DNA of 64,000 bases from Siphonodentalium dalli (GCA_032622095.1 CP136061.1:218270373-218334372); one strand, 5' to 3'. Counted from the stretch's first letter, positions 35,697-48,327 are shown. Notes: generated by a model from the letters alone, not told the origin. Translations and numbers: made by a program.

Positions 35697-37995
35697 TATA
35701 GTCCACTGAATTTATGAGAAAAAAGTGCCAAACCTCAAACTAATTGCAACACAATGTTTCTTAGCAGGATTATGTCTATTAACCAATTATAAACAACATA
35801 CTGAAAATCAAAAAGGATCAAGAAAGGCGAAATTGGTAAATTTTGTGAAATAAATTTGTTAAAATTTGGTAAAAGACTCAATTTATAGCTTTTCAAGGAT
35901 GTTTATAATAAACATCATTTCACATATCCTTCCATTCATATATCCATTTTGTTGAGTACAGAATTATGATTACAGAACAGAAAACATTTTCCAGATACAT
36001 TGAGTATTATTTTAGTTATGTGCCTCCAAATTTGGGAGTTTGTCTAATTTCGGAGCCTCAATTTCCAAGAATTAGCTAAAATTCATATTTTATGGTTTAG
36101 TATTTTAAAAACTAGAGAAAAATGAAGGGATATCTTGCTGTTGTATTAGTTTCCTCACTACATTGTGCACACACAATGATTACTTCATGCATCTACGATC
36201 GAGAAGACAAAAATATTCTTAAACAAAATGTGTGTCCCATTGTATGGTCTGCCAAATTTGCCTTGTGACACAGAACTTGTGTGATGAAATACCATATTTG
36301 AGGTCATACAACTCCATGAACTCAATACATTGATATCCATATGCCCTGTATTTCTCACAACCTTTTAAGTGTACTAGGTTAAATACATATGTGCCAAAAA
36401 TCAACTTATGGCCCTGTGAATCGTTGGTATTGACTCTTTTCCCAAAAGAATGCCATTTTGCAGCATTTTGGACTATTTTTGGGGTGTTTTTGTCCATTTT
36501 TAAATGTTTTTTTATGTTGGCACAAATAGTAAACACCAATGAATACAATTAGTATTTAATGCGTAAAATCATTTGAACATTCCTCTTAAAACACTTAGCG
36601 TTGGAAAAATAGGATTACATTGGTTATGCTAATCAACAGTCCCTGGATATCACATGTCTTTCAAGAAACACTCCAAATTTTAACATTGCTAATGGTTTGG
36701 TGAAATAAAAAAAGCCTATGGTCTTGTCACCATATTCTAGTCATTGGAGACAAAGGGTTATTTTATTCCAGTGAGTGTGGATTATTCTTGCATAATAAAA
36801 AGTTTAGTACTTTGGTGGAGGTTTATTTATAACTTTATGAGCATGTTATGTAGAACAACCCCGAAATAATGACTCACCATTTCGCCATCGAGTTGCAACA
36901 AAAAGGATTGTAGCTCTAAATATGAACATCAAAACAGGAAGCAGTTTACTCTGTATCAAAGAATAATGATTGTAGGAGCTGGTTATAGTAACGTTTTATG
37001 CATCAAGGACCATGTTTTCTGAGATTTTGTCAATATGGTTTCCCCTACCCCATTTTTCAGATATTCAAATTTGGCGTCAATTTCCAGAAAATGAGTGAAA
37101 TTCAGTAACATTCATTGACATATCCAATATAAGGCTATTATTTCAACAAGAAAGTGTTTTAGGAGAAAGGCCAAATAATTTTACACATTAAACGCACATT
37201 GTTTTTATTATTTATACACAAAAACCTTTAAAATGAACAAAAATGCCCAAAATGGCATTTTTATAAAAGAGTCAATTCTCAGGATTCATTGGGCCATAAT
37301 TGTATTTTCTACACCATGATTTTGGAATTTCCTTCACATTGTGTTTAACCATGTATACTTAAGTAATTATGAGAAATACAGGGAAATGGATATATATTTA
37401 TTGAGTTGTATGACCACAAATGTGCTATTTCATCACGCCGGTTCTGGACCACAGGCAAATTTGGTTGTCCATACAATGGTGCAATATTTTTGTCCTCTCA
37501 ATCATAGATGCATAAAAAAAATAATATTTTGTGTTCAACCTAGAGGGTAAATGACTAAAACAATAGGAAATCCCTTCATTTTTCTCTAGTTTTTTAAAAT
37601 ATAAGACCGTAAAAAATCGATTTTAACTAATTTTGAGAAATTGAGGCGCCGAAATTAGATAAACTTCAAAGTTTGGAGGCACATAACTAAAAAAAATACT
37701 CAACGTATCTGGGAAAGGTTTTCTGTTCTGTAATCAGGGTTGTGTACTCTATAAAATGGATATATAAATGGAAGGCCTTGTGAAAGAAAGTTTTTTATAA
37801 ACATTCTTGAAAAGCCATAAATTGAGTATTTTATGAAATTTTAACAAATTTATTTCACAAAATTCATCAATTTCGCCTTTCTTGATTCTTTTTTTATTTT
37901 TAGTATGTTGTTTGTGATGCGTTAAGGTACTTATTCCCACTGGGAAACTTTGTGTTGCAATTAGTTTGAGGTGAAACCATAATGCACTGGACTAT
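35697..37995. mobile_element. 2.3-kb foldback element with ~0.85-0.9-kb inverted arms
   Basis: The left arm (about 35697-36598) is the diverged inverted match of the right arm (about 37148-37995). Paired blocks include 'cctcaaactaattgcaaca', 'caagaaaggcgaaatt' and 'atgtgcctccaaa'. The centre (36599-37147) is unique. ORFs in the arms do not resemble any family I know. The flanks at 35590-35690 are 'gattactgattac'-type AT repeats. Confidence 0.7.
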
Positions 37996-38239
37996 GACAA
38001 TGTAGATCTATGCGAGTTGTGCAGCTAGACTCTCGAATGAAATGTAGTCGGCTGATTGATTAATAATATAACGCAAGCGTGACTGTCTTAACCACTACGT
38101 GAAATTCTTATGGGGATCAAAATGGGAGGGGGGGTCGAAAAAAAATAACACTAATTTCGATTACAATGCTGTATATAGAACTAATTTCGTCAATGATGCT
38201 TCGTTTAAATTAATACAAGCAATATTTTAGTTTGCAGAA

Positions 38240-38545
38240 TGTTCGGCTATTGAGCAGGACATACAGCAACTGTGCCCCCTAACTGTGCCCCCTAACTTTT
38301 TGTGTCATCCTTGATAGCCCTCAGCATTCATCTTCTTATTTTCGATTAGTCTGCCCACCTACTCTCCTCTCTAACATCTCTATTTTTACAGCCTCTTTTT
38401 AGCCAACATAAATACCTTCTCATTCAATTTTTCAGCTCTGTCAATTTTTTATTACTTTTATCAATGTAACTATGTGATTTGTAACTTATATAGTGTAAAA
38501 ATGCTGATTGTATTTATCGAAATAAAAATCAATCAATCAATTTTT
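38240..38545 (+). mobile_element. Non-LTR retrotransposon 3' end (probable)
   Basis: This is a pyrimidine-rich stretch followed by 'atgctgattgtatttatcg', aaataaaa and a short (atca)n tail, the usual look of a LINE 3' UTR with a microsatellite tail. No reverse transcriptase precedes it on this strand. The assignment rests on form only. Confidence 0.35.
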
Positions 38546-39639
38546 TTATTATTATTTTTTAGAATATTTAATGGCAATTATATATATCTATACAATTTAT
38601 ACAAAGTTGACAAATGTATACATATTGAAAAAGCAATGTAAATAATTTTAGATGGAAAAGCGGTCGACATTAGCATATCTCTGTGAGCTCACTATCTAAA
38701 TGTGTATTTATAATCAAAAAAAGATTTAACCAATAAGGTTTTAATATGGTTAGTCGGTGGTATTAATATTAATAAATTTTATTATTAATACTGGTCAGCC
38801 TCTATAATTAAATATATCATTACCAGGGATAACACTTAAAGAAGGACACAAAAATCCCTCTTATTTCAATAGTGGTCCCCAATTACGAAGACTGTCCAGT
38901 CTTAAAAGGACATGGTCAGTTGGATATAGATCAAAAACCAATATTAGGTACACATATATATGTATCACATTACTATGAAAATGTGTGTGCTTTATAGGAC
39001 TATATTTTAATCCTAACAACATGAAAGTATAAGAATACCAGTCTAGAAGCTTCAGCATAAGTTATGAGTCGTCATATACGGTATACATGTGCTAATTTGT
39101 ACAGTATAGCATAATTTAAATGGTATGCATGGCTATATAATAGCTATATCTAGGTATAATATAAGGTAAGATATGGCTGACAAGTGAGGATCAAAGTAAG
39201 CTAATAACACCATTTCCATAAGTCTACGCTTATTGTTGACTCATACCTATGACCAAATACCTATCCATCCCCCGGAGTGTCAGTGGGTTCTGTGAGGTTT
39301 TAGCAGCTTTATGAGTTTGGTATGCCAAATACACGCATATCGCCATATATCAAGCATATTGCTACACTAGTGGTCACTTACTTCATCACAGAAATCACTG
39401 CCACCCCCCCCCCCCCCCCTTGGGACAACATAGAAATTTGTAAAATAACTAGTAAATATGGGAAAAAAATAAAACACCCCTGCAATACAGCATTTGATTT
39501 CCACACAGCAGTCGTACCCCAACCTAAAAACAATATACAAGACTAAGAACAATTTCAGTAGTATATAAAATCACAGTCTCCCTCATCTACTATTCTTTGA
39601 AATAGCTAGATGCAGGCTAATTAATCAGTGTCTTAAAGG
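38546..39639. other. Intergenic stretch
   Basis: AT-rich. A C17 run lies at about 39403-39419. No gene was recognised. Confidence 0.3.
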
Positions 39640-40250
39640 TGGGATAATCATAAAAAAAACTTGTGCCCCTTATCTAGATTGTTCCATGCTTTGATTGCAT
39701 TGTACATGAATGTTTTCTTGATTTGGGGGTTAGCCTCTGGCACAAAGTAATTTCCACTGCTAAATCTTGTATCATGTGTATGCATCTGATTTACTGAATT
39801 GAAGTCTTGTAGCAAGTAGGATGGATTGGCACTTGTTCTAGCTTTATGCAGAAGTAGCAGAATTCTATTTTCATCTCTATATTTTACCGGTAACCATTTT
39901 ACTTCTCTAAATTATGTTACCGTAATTCTGTGACGAGCTTTCAAATCCAAAATAAATCTAATCATTTTGTTTTGTGCTATTTGTAATTTGTTTTTATAGG
40001 TGGCACCAAGACCAAAATACCATGATAAGTTGGCATAATCCAAATGACACTGAATGACGGCCGTTACAAGTAATTTCTTAGTGAGTCTGTTAAGAAATTC
40101 TCTTGTTCGATACAAGAATTTCAATCTATTGTTCACTTTGTTAAGGACTGACACTGCTATGAATTCACCAGATAGAGTGTTGTCTAATGTGATTCCCAAA
40201 TATTTGACTTTCTCAACCTGTATAATAGTGTGGTCATCACAGAGGCCTGT
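39640..40250 (-). pseudogene. Non-LTR reverse transcriptase, C-terminal fragment
   Basis: On the minus strand, starting at about 40250, it encodes 'VEKVKYLGITLDNTLSG', 'NRLKFLYRTREFLN', 'AVIQCHLDYANLSWY' and 'LQIAQNKMIRFILDL'. This is the typical end of the RT domain and the region after it in Jockey/CR1-like LINEs (KYLG motif). After a single in-frame stop at about 39916-39918, the same frame continues with 'REVKWLPVK', 'LLLLHKARTSANPSYL' and 'NPQIKKTFMYNAIKAWNNL', also usual for these elements. The catalytic YADD region is absent. 5' of the RT piece the DNA switches abruptly to a C-rich segment shared in inverted form with 43734-43976, so the element is truncated or rearranged. Confidence 0.75.
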
Positions 40251-40470
40251 AACGCGCTCCGCCCCCCCCCCCCCCTTTGCACTGCCCATATACGCCGCCC
40301 TATATACGCGCCTTCTTCGCGTTAATGGAACATTATATAGACAAGGGGCTCTGTTGAAATTCAAAGTTTCACCATCGCTCGGGAGTCGCACAAATTTAGC
40401 CCATTCACCCCAGTAATGATAACGATATATACACGGATGGATCGGCAAAGAATTCATCTTTCATTGTAAT
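40243..40470 (-). repeat. Repeat cassette, inverted copy at 43734-43976
   Basis: The two copies share 'atgttccattaacgcgaaga', 'gactcccgagcgatggtgaa' and 'ccgatccatccgtgtatata' in opposite orientation, with a G/C-run of differing length. This copy abuts the RT fragment at 'gttacaggcc'. Confidence 0.75.
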
Positions 40471-41259
40471 ACGACCCTGCCTAACTATGCTTAAAAGCCA
40501 TATCCTGATTGGCTAGTGGCCCGAGTTACCATGGCTATCTCGTTCCAGTTTTGTGGTACAATTCTACTTTTTCCAATTGTACCACGAACAAAATCGGTTT
40601 ATTCAGATCGCCGCACGCGACTTTCCCCGTCTTTTCTAACTCCGCGCAAACGGGACATCAACGGAGTACACCCGCACCCGCAACCCTTTGAATTTTGCTT
40701 CATCTTGACAATCTTTCGAATTTTCTAGCGATTTGTCGCTTGAAAGCAGTTTGGTTGCCAATGAATATGGTCCAGATGATGTTATGGTATATTGATATAT
40801 GTTACGACCAAAGAAAGTTACTTAATAAGTATATTAAACTAGATCATTTAGATCGCTTTGTGTAAGGAAAATGGTCCACAGTCGATGATCATATTCATGT
40901 TGTCCCAACAACGTTCAATACAGAAATGACCACAACTAAGGGGAGTGGTTCGGGGGGCTAGCCCGGGATTGTCGAAAGGGCCGAAAGGCACCTCTCCTTA
41001 ATCCCTCATTTTCGTAGCTTTTATTATGAAGAAGAAAAGAAAAAAAAGACATAGCATTTTTGACATAATTTTCTTGGTTTCTTATTTCAGTGGTAGCGGG
41101 TATCTTGAGTATACGATCTTGCCCTGGTCGTCGATCCAGGATTTTCCTGTTGATGGTTCTGTTTGGTCAGGCCCTCTGTAAGTTTGATGGTCTCTCAGGA
41201 GGTAGAATTCTTTTTTGCTGAGTTGGTATGACTTTCCTTCTGAGTGGTGTTGAACCAGG

Positions 41260-41810
41260 GCCTGTTTTAACCGCGTCCGATATTGTTCTTTGCTTTCCTT
41301 CTTCGGCGACGCCGGCCTCTCTTCATACTTCGGCGTCGGTGGGCGGAGATGGTGCTTTCCGCCCCTTGTGGAGAATGGCTGGGTTGTGTTTCCATCTCCA
41401 CGTCAAAGCTGGAGGCAGGAACATCTGGGGTGGTGTCCACGTCCCTGTCTCCGCTCGCCGCCACGACGACAGCAGGGACCTCCGGCAGATCAACGGAGTC
41501 CCTGCTAGGTGGTGCAATGTCGCCTGTCTCCATGCAGGTCGGGTCGTCTGGACGTCTCTCAGACAACTCCGACCTACCGGTTGTGACGCTGGACGGCTGA
41601 ACCACACGGGGAGGGCGACCGGCAGATCAACGGTCACCCCCACTCTCTTCTTCCACTTTGCACGTCTAGCGGCGTCCCTTCTCCGTCTGGATGGTGTCTT
41701 CTTCCTCGGAGGCTCTTCCTTGGTCTTCATACGACGGTGGGAGGCTTTGGCGTTGACGTCCCTGTCCTGAGATCTCTGGATACCAGCATCTTCAGTTCGG
41801 AACTCCATGC
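41260..41810 (-). pseudogene. GC-rich, frameshifted basic ORF, probably mobile-element derived
   Basis: GC content is clearly higher than the surroundings. On the minus strand one frame (41808 down to about 41600) encodes a basic region 'KKTPSRRRRDAARRAKWKKR'. A second frame (41605-41267) continues with an acidic/Pro-rich segment ending in 'HRRRSMKRGRRRRRRKAK'. The change of frame near 41600-41620 suggests a frameshift in one former protein. Basic blocks of this type occur in ORF1-like proteins of molluscan retroelements as far as I recall, but no domain can be named. It could instead be a decayed host exon. Confidence 0.4.
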
Positions 41811-41879
41811 AGGCAAAGGGTCAGGTAGCCCCTGCTAGCATATATTGCATGAATCCGGTACATTTTTCCTCCACTAGGC

Positions 41880-42555
41880 ATTTTGTTACAGTGTTACAAG
41901 TGTTACAAATGATTTAAAGTCCCAGTAGAAAACAGCAGCATATTTTATTCCTACCGTCTCAGTGTAGCAACATGTTACAAAGCGTTACAAGTGTTACATT
42001 ATTTCTCAGATACCAGAGAGACCGCTCGTAGACGGGTGTTACAAGTGTTACAAATGTTACAAATGATTTAAAGTCCCAGTAGAAACCCGCAGCATATTTT
42101 ATTCCTACCGTCTCAGTGTAGCGAAATGTTACAAAGCGTTACAAGTGTTACATTATTTCTGAGATACCAGAGAGACTGCTCGTAGACGGGTGTTACAAGT
42201 GTTACAAATGTTACAAATGATTTAAAGTCCCAGTAGAAAACCGCATCACATTTTATTCCTACCGTCTCAGTGTAGCAACATGATGTTACAACGCGTTACA
42301 AGTGTTACATTATTTCTGAGATACCAGATAGACCGCTCGTAGACGGGTGTTACAAGTGTTACAAATGTTACAAATGATTTAAAGTCCCAGTAGAAAACCG
42401 CAGCATATTTTATTCCTACCGTCTCAGCGTAGCAACATGTTACAACGCGTTGCAAGTGTTACAATATTTTCTGAGATACCAGAGAGACCGCTCGTAGATG
42501 GGTGTTACAAATGTTACAAATGATTAAAAGTCCCAGTAGAAAACCGCAGCCTATT
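41880..42555. repeat. Tandem array of ~154-bp units, five copies
   Basis: The block 'aaagtcccagtagaaaa' recurs at 41916, 42070, 42224, 42381 and 42527. Each unit contains nested (tgttacaa)n steps and 'ctcgtagacgggtgttaca'. Copies are highly similar. It is non-coding. Confidence 0.9.
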
Positions 42556-42869
42556 AGAATCGAGGTCCTCATTTTAATATTCATTTTGACCTGACCTCGA
42601 TTCTAATACTGAGCAGTGATTGGCTGTTTCTACTATGTCAGTCGTGGAAAGGTCAGGTCACAATGAATATTAAAATTAGGAACTGTGTGACTTGAGAATT
42701 TTTTTTTTTTAAGTTGGAATTATCGACAGATTTCTCCTCTATTAGAATTGTTTACTGGCAATGTGTTGATTTGTATGAGTAAATAAATTATTAGACGACA
42801 AGAAATAATTAAGTTCCAGATATTTAGTTGATCCTTTGACCGATTTTTAATGATAGTAAACTGTATGGG

Positions 42870-43650
42870 CGGTGAATTTAGAGACCATGTCGGCCATTGA
42901 TTTTGAGCCAGATCAAATCTAAAAAATTGGCAAAAATTCTAAGTCAAAAAGGGACATAACTCTGGTCAAAATTGGCGGGCGGAACCCGAATTCGAACTTG
43001 ACCTGTGTCTTGCTGGGATAAAGAGACATACCATATTTGATTTAAATCTGATTAACTCTACTAAAGTTATCATCCGGACACCAACTTTTGGGGTTTTATA
43101 TGTCCGGTCGGCGGACAAAAAAGGGCCATAACTCTCGCAAAAATTATCGGATTAAACCGAAATTCGAACTTGAGCTGTATCTTGATATAAGTAATCCACA
43201 AAAAAACGGGTTTTGCATATAAACAATCCAAAATCAAGTTATCATCCGGAAACCAAAAAAAAGAAGAAAATTTTAATTTTCTATGTCGAAAAAGGGGCAT
43301 AACTCTGCCAAAAATGGTCGGGCAGAACCCAAGTTCGAACTTGACCGTGTTTTGCTGGGAGAAAGTAATATACCAAATTTGGTTTGAATCCGATTAACTC
43401 TACTAAAGTTATCATCCGGAAACCAACTTTCAGGGGTTTTCCAAGTAAAAAAAGGGCCATAACTCTCGCAAAAATGGGCGGAGTAAACCCATATTCGAAC
43501 TTGACCTTTATTTTGGTCTGATAAACTCACCTATGAAATTTGCTTTTGATCTAATAACCGAAACTAAAGTTATCATCCGGAAACCGGACACCGGAAACCG
43601 GACACCGGCTATTTTAATAGTCCCCCGAAATTTTTTTTTCGGGGGACAAA
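42870..43650 (-). mobile_element. Tandem-core element, reverse orientation
   Basis: It ends at 43620-43650 with the hairpin 'gtcccccgaaattttttt' / 'ttcgggggac'. Preceding it (downstream in element orientation) are four core units of about 170 bp containing 'agggccataactctcgcaaa' and 'aagttatcatccgga'. Read on the minus strand, these match the cores at 14280-14470 and 17330-17640. The far end near 42870 is indistinct. Confidence 0.55.
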
Positions 43651-43733
43651 AATACGCTCTCTGGAGACAATATTCGGTGGTTAAAAATTTATCAAATGCA
43701 ACGTGTATGAATGTTTCTGATGGGAGTTTGTGG

Positions 43734-43976
43734 TATTTATTGAAAGATGAAATCTTTGCCGATCCATCCGTGTATATATCGTTATCATTACTGGGGTGAA
43801 TAGGCTAAATTTGTGCGACTCCCGAGCGATGGTGAAACGTTGAATTTATACAGAGCCCCTTGTCTATATAATGTTCCATTAACGCGAAGAAGGCGCGTAT
43901 ATAGAGGCGGCGTATATGGACAGCGCAAAAGGGGGCGGGACAGCGGAGCGCGTTACAGGCCCCTGTGGTGGTCATT
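43734..43976 (+). repeat. Repeat cassette, inverted copy of 40243-40470
   Basis: Same sequence blocks as the copy next to the RT fragment, with the G-run shortened and a few substitutions ('cgcgtatatagaggcggcgt'). Confidence 0.75.
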
Positions 43977-44699
43977 TAATTTTACTCCCCCCAATGCAAG
44001 TTATTCTGCGACGGGGGAACACTAAATACCATTGACCGTGCTTGACACAATGAGTCCGATATACGCACGGACGCTGGGACAGGGGGTCGGGGTATATCAC
44101 TATATGACTTTGTTTAAAAGGGAAATTAACAGTTGGAAGTTTCGAGCCTAACACACCAACAGCTGGAGATTTCGCATCGGAAATAGGTTGCCAATTGTTT
44201 CATAGTTTTAATTTTTCAACCAGTATTTAGTTTGATATTGGTTGTGATTAAATTGGCATCAATAGGACATTCCTAACCATATGATTTTGCCCGGTTAGCG
44301 AATTAAATTCCAATGAACTACGCTGCATGAATAACGCCCATTGGTGGTCCCCGTTACAATAAACCTAATTTTTTATTTCGCCGTTCCGCGCGGAGAACCG
44401 ATGTCGTCACTTCCGTTAACAAAACCATCACAGTATCGACAAGGAACAATTTATATCTGTTGTAAATAACCAGGTACATTGTCTTTAAATACCATGAGTA
44501 CATGGATACTCAAATTACTGAGCAGGAAGTAAAAAGCATAATAAGTTAATATCAATACGTAAGGACAACCCAAAACACGTACGTCCATCTATAAAATGAT
44601 AAATGTATGTTTCATAGGAGTACCTGTATTTCTGGCCAACTTGGGATATATACGATCACGCCAGTACGTATGGACCGTAGGACGGCGACAGGTCACTCT

Positions 44700-45245
44700 G
44701 TGTCCAAAGGTTCGCTATTCCCAAGGTTCATTATACCGAAGTTTCGCCATTCCCAAGGTTCTCTATATTCCTCGATATTCAGAAGGATTTTATAACTTGT
44801 TATTTTGAAGTTTCATGTTATATTCTAAAGTTTTGAGAGGGTTCTTTATCATAAGACTCTTTTAATGAAGGAAATAACTTAAAGGTACTCAATCCGATAA
44901 GACGCTGCTAAATAACTCTTTCTTTGGTTTCGGTGGGGAAAAAAATATTTGATTAGTGTCGAGGAACCCACCCATCAAAGTTCAGAGTAATTAGATATCG
45001 ATCTTTGCAGTTTGATAGTTTTATTGTTTCTGGGCCTGATCGTGCCATAAGGACGAGGTCAAACGGGCGGTCTTCCAGATAAAGATGGATAACTGTAAAA
45101 TCGTGGTAATAATAACTACTTGGTATTAGAGTTGTCCACCTTTTCTGGTTAAATACGCCCAGAATAGCAAACCTTCAGAATAGCGAACCTTCGATGTCTG
45201 ACTAAGAACCTTTGGAATATGGAACCTTCGAAATAATGAACGCGA
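44700..45245. repeat. Short 'aaggttcgctattcc' repeats flanking a MITE half
   Basis: Imperfect ~17-bp units lie at 44705-44780 and, in reverse orientation, at about 45160-45235, on both sides of the AGGTACTCAATC sequence at 44878-45115. This could be one palindromic minisatellite interrupted by the MITE. Confidence 0.4.
44878..45115 (+). repeat. AGGTACTCAATC MITE, truncated
   Basis: It starts 'ttaaaggtactcaatccg' and has the family's internal blocks ('gtcgaggaacccacccatca', 'agataaagatggataact'). It lacks the right end. Confidence 0.6.
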
Positions 45246-45775
45246 TCCTGTATGAAGAGCCCATGACACGTCCATCAATAAATGAATACATGTCTCATGG
45301 GACTGTTTATATATACACATATAAGACTGGAGTAAAGTTGAGACCAACGCGTCTTTGTTAATTTTGGTGCCCAGATTTCAACGAAATTTGGTGTGGTGAC
45401 TCATGGTTCCCTGGCAGAGTGTATAATGGCGTTAGTTTTTCTAAATTTTGATTTAAACAAATTTAAATGAATAAAAAAAATATGAATATATGTGAATATT
45501 TAGGTACAAATAAACCTATTTGCACGAGAATATGTCGCAGCACCAGATATAGAGGAATGTGGGCCACAGTTAGACATGGGTCAGAGTGAGATACTAGTAT
45601 TGCCTCTAACATTTCTCTAATTTCCAGACCAATATTCATGGCGCCAGTCAAGCGATATTAACCATATAGCACATTTTACTATATTTCTTCAAAATGCAAT
45701 CATCAGGTGAAGGTTGAATCTGGTCAAGCGACCAATTTTCAAGGCAAAATTATTTTAATTTAATTTTTGCAATTT

Positions 45776-46226
45776 TAAAGGTACTCAATCCGAATTAACC
45801 CTCGCAGATTATTATTTCCTTGACTTCTGAGGTGGAAAATATTTGATTCAAGTCGAGGAACCCACAACATCAAAGCTCAGAGTGATCAGATACCGATTTT
45901 TAAAATCTATCATTATAATTTTAAGTGGCCCAGCAAACAGCAGACGAGAATACTTTTTCTGACCAAATTGCAGATGAAGATAGATAATTCTAAAATCAAC
46001 TGTTTTTTTGTGTTTGTCAGATGTTTGACAAATGAGCAATATTCCTTGAGCACAAAGTTAATAAATTACAAGTTTTTGTCAATTTTATGCTATAATTGAC
46101 TGCAGTTTTTTTTGGAGCAATTTATCGATTCTGTCAACTGAAACGGCATTTCAAAAAATCTTCTTGTTGTTGGAATCTGATGATATGGGGACTATTGATT
46201 CGGAATGAATCATTGAGGACCTTTAA
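45776..46226 (+). mobile_element. AGGTACTCAATC MITE, full-length copy
   Basis: Left terminus 'ttaaaggtactcaatccg', middle 'ttgattcaagtcgaggaacc', right part 'ttgttgttggaatctgatga' and a decayed right terminus 'gaggacctttaa'. It is about 450 bp and shares its whole order with 53886-54353. Confidence 0.65.
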
Positions 46227-48320
46227 GCGAAAAATATCTTTGTTGGATAAATTCACATATAATACTGAATACATTTTTATGAATAAAGGGTTACGTAGAT
46301 GGGGCACAATGACTCAATGAGACATAATTTATGGCCTATGGTAGGATCCAACTTCAGTAGATGATAGGCACTTCAAAAAGGAATGAGATAATTTGCCAAA
46401 TGACTATTGTTTTGGGGCTGGAGTAGATAAATAATTTAGATCAAACAAACTGATGTCATTGTGCAATAGTGGTATGTTGTGTGCATTTCCTATATGGTTA
46501 CTACTTAGGGGTGACCCCTTCTGTGAAGTAGATGATAAGAAACAAGTATTAAGGGTGGTCCCAGCTCGAGATTGCATGCTTGTTCGTGACTTTTATGAGC
46601 TTTTATCGTACTCTCAGATGTCTAAGCATTGTGATGGTCAATAATAGTAATAGCGGAGACCTAGACTGAAATTAACAATATTGATGGAAATTTAATTCTA
46701 TTTAAATTTAATTCTATACATGTCTCTTTGTCAAAAAACTTAATCATCGTTGAGAATTTTATCTAAAATTACTAATCATGCGACACATGCTGCCACTATT
46801 GGTTAATAGGCATCTGATAGTATACAACCATTTTAATAATTGCCCGGGAGGAATGGCATTATTCTTGACAGGCATAGATACCTAGATGTTCATGGCATGG
46901 TCTGAGAAAATGCTACTAGATTAAACATTTATATGATTGCCTCATTAGTCATGTATAACTAGAAGGTCGTGACAGTTCAACTACTAGTAAGTTGCCTGGA
47001 ATTATTATGTTTAGCATACATATTATTCCAATCTCAATGTGTCAAGTCGACAATAGCAAGTACGCAGGGATATATTTAATATTTTTTCCACAAATAGCCA
47101 CTAGTTAATATATATGCTAGCCATGCTGGTCAAGCTCCCGCTTAATGTCTAAATCGAGAACACAGTGTTAAACTCATGAATTATTTAATATGTGAGAATG
47201 CTAAAACTTATCACCGTGCATTATAATTATTATATTTAACTTGATGTGTCCATCACAGGAAACAGAATTCATACACACAGATGGAAAGTTGGCCCAGAAG
47301 CATATCCTCTCACCAGTCACTGCGCATGAACTCTGCAGTGTGCCGAGACCAGTTGGGATTGGGAGATATTCTTCTTTTCCTTCGCTCAACAAGAAGATAA
47401 ACGACTCACTTTGTAAGTCACCAATTCACTGGGTTTTACATGTTTGTTACATCTGTGTGTTGACTGCTCTGTAGATGGCTAGAATTGAATTTTGACCTGA
47501 GTCACATTCACAGTGAGTGGGTGAGGCTGGGCTGATAACTAAATTTACTAATCTGTAATCACTAAATAACAGAACAAGTCAAATCGCGGTGGTGATCAGT
47601 CTGCACAGACCAGTCCACATTTCACTCCAGTGACCTTCATTTTCATATTTTTTTTCAGTCAGATTCGTCATTGAGTTTCTTTTTCTGACTGACTGATTTT
47701 CAGTTTTAAACTTCCAAGTTCAAAACAAGTTGTTGTTGTTATTCTTCTTCTCTTGACTGCTTTGACATCAAAGTCATTCCAGTAATGGGCTCGTTGTGCT
47801 ATCTTCGCTTGTGTTTTCTCGTTTGTTCTTAACGCCTACGTGCGGTGATACCGTTGTATACATTTAAAATACGAGCGATAACAAGCAATTCAGTTTCAAA
47901 TTTCGCAAATAAAAGAGCGCCACCATCTTGTAAAGAAAATACGTCATCATTTCCAATTAACGTTGCTATGGCTTGCCAGGGGACGTAATTTTCAAACTTT
48001 AACGGTACGGAATCTGTCGAGGTTTGCCGAATGCTATGCGCCCGTGTCAGCTAAATCCACATTAAGCATTTAATTTTGAATAAGGTTGATTTTGTGTTTC
48101 AAATTTAATAGTGTTGCTATGGGGAGGCTGATCGAAGAATAAAAATAAATTCGTTTTATTAATTTGTCAATTCTATTCCAACATGGCGCCCACCATAGGC
48201 CCCATAGGTCTGAATCGCCCGGATGTAAAAACAATTTTTTCATGTTGATGGGGTATAGAAATTACTGACGTCACAACTATACTTGCGTCATTTACGCAAT
48301 ACTGTAAAACAACCCTTTCG
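46227..48320. other. Mostly intergenic; see possible exon at 47259-47412
   Basis: Apart from the candidate exon, no gene was recognised. 47830-48060 is less AT-rich with several CG dinucleotides and could be a promoter region, but nothing decisive is visible. Confidence 0.3.
47259..47412 (+). CDS. Possible orphan coding exon
   Basis: An acceptor (tgtgtccatcacag) ends at 47258 and a consensus donor (gtaagt) follows at 47413. The 154-bp interval is open in one frame and reads 'ETEFIHTDGKLAQKHILS' then 'PVTAHELCSVPRPVGIGRYS'; composition looks protein-like. As an exon its phases would be 0/1. It cannot be upstream coding sequence of the gene at 55268, because that gene's first coding exon has in-frame stops before its ATG. 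No partner exons were found, so this may be a relic or a chance match. Confidence 0.3.
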
Positions 48321-48327
48321 GGTTGTG

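Noticed and set aside
35697-37995. Pair of divergent genes in the foldback arms
   Set aside because: ORFs in the two arms are broken, not in corresponding frames, and resemble no family.
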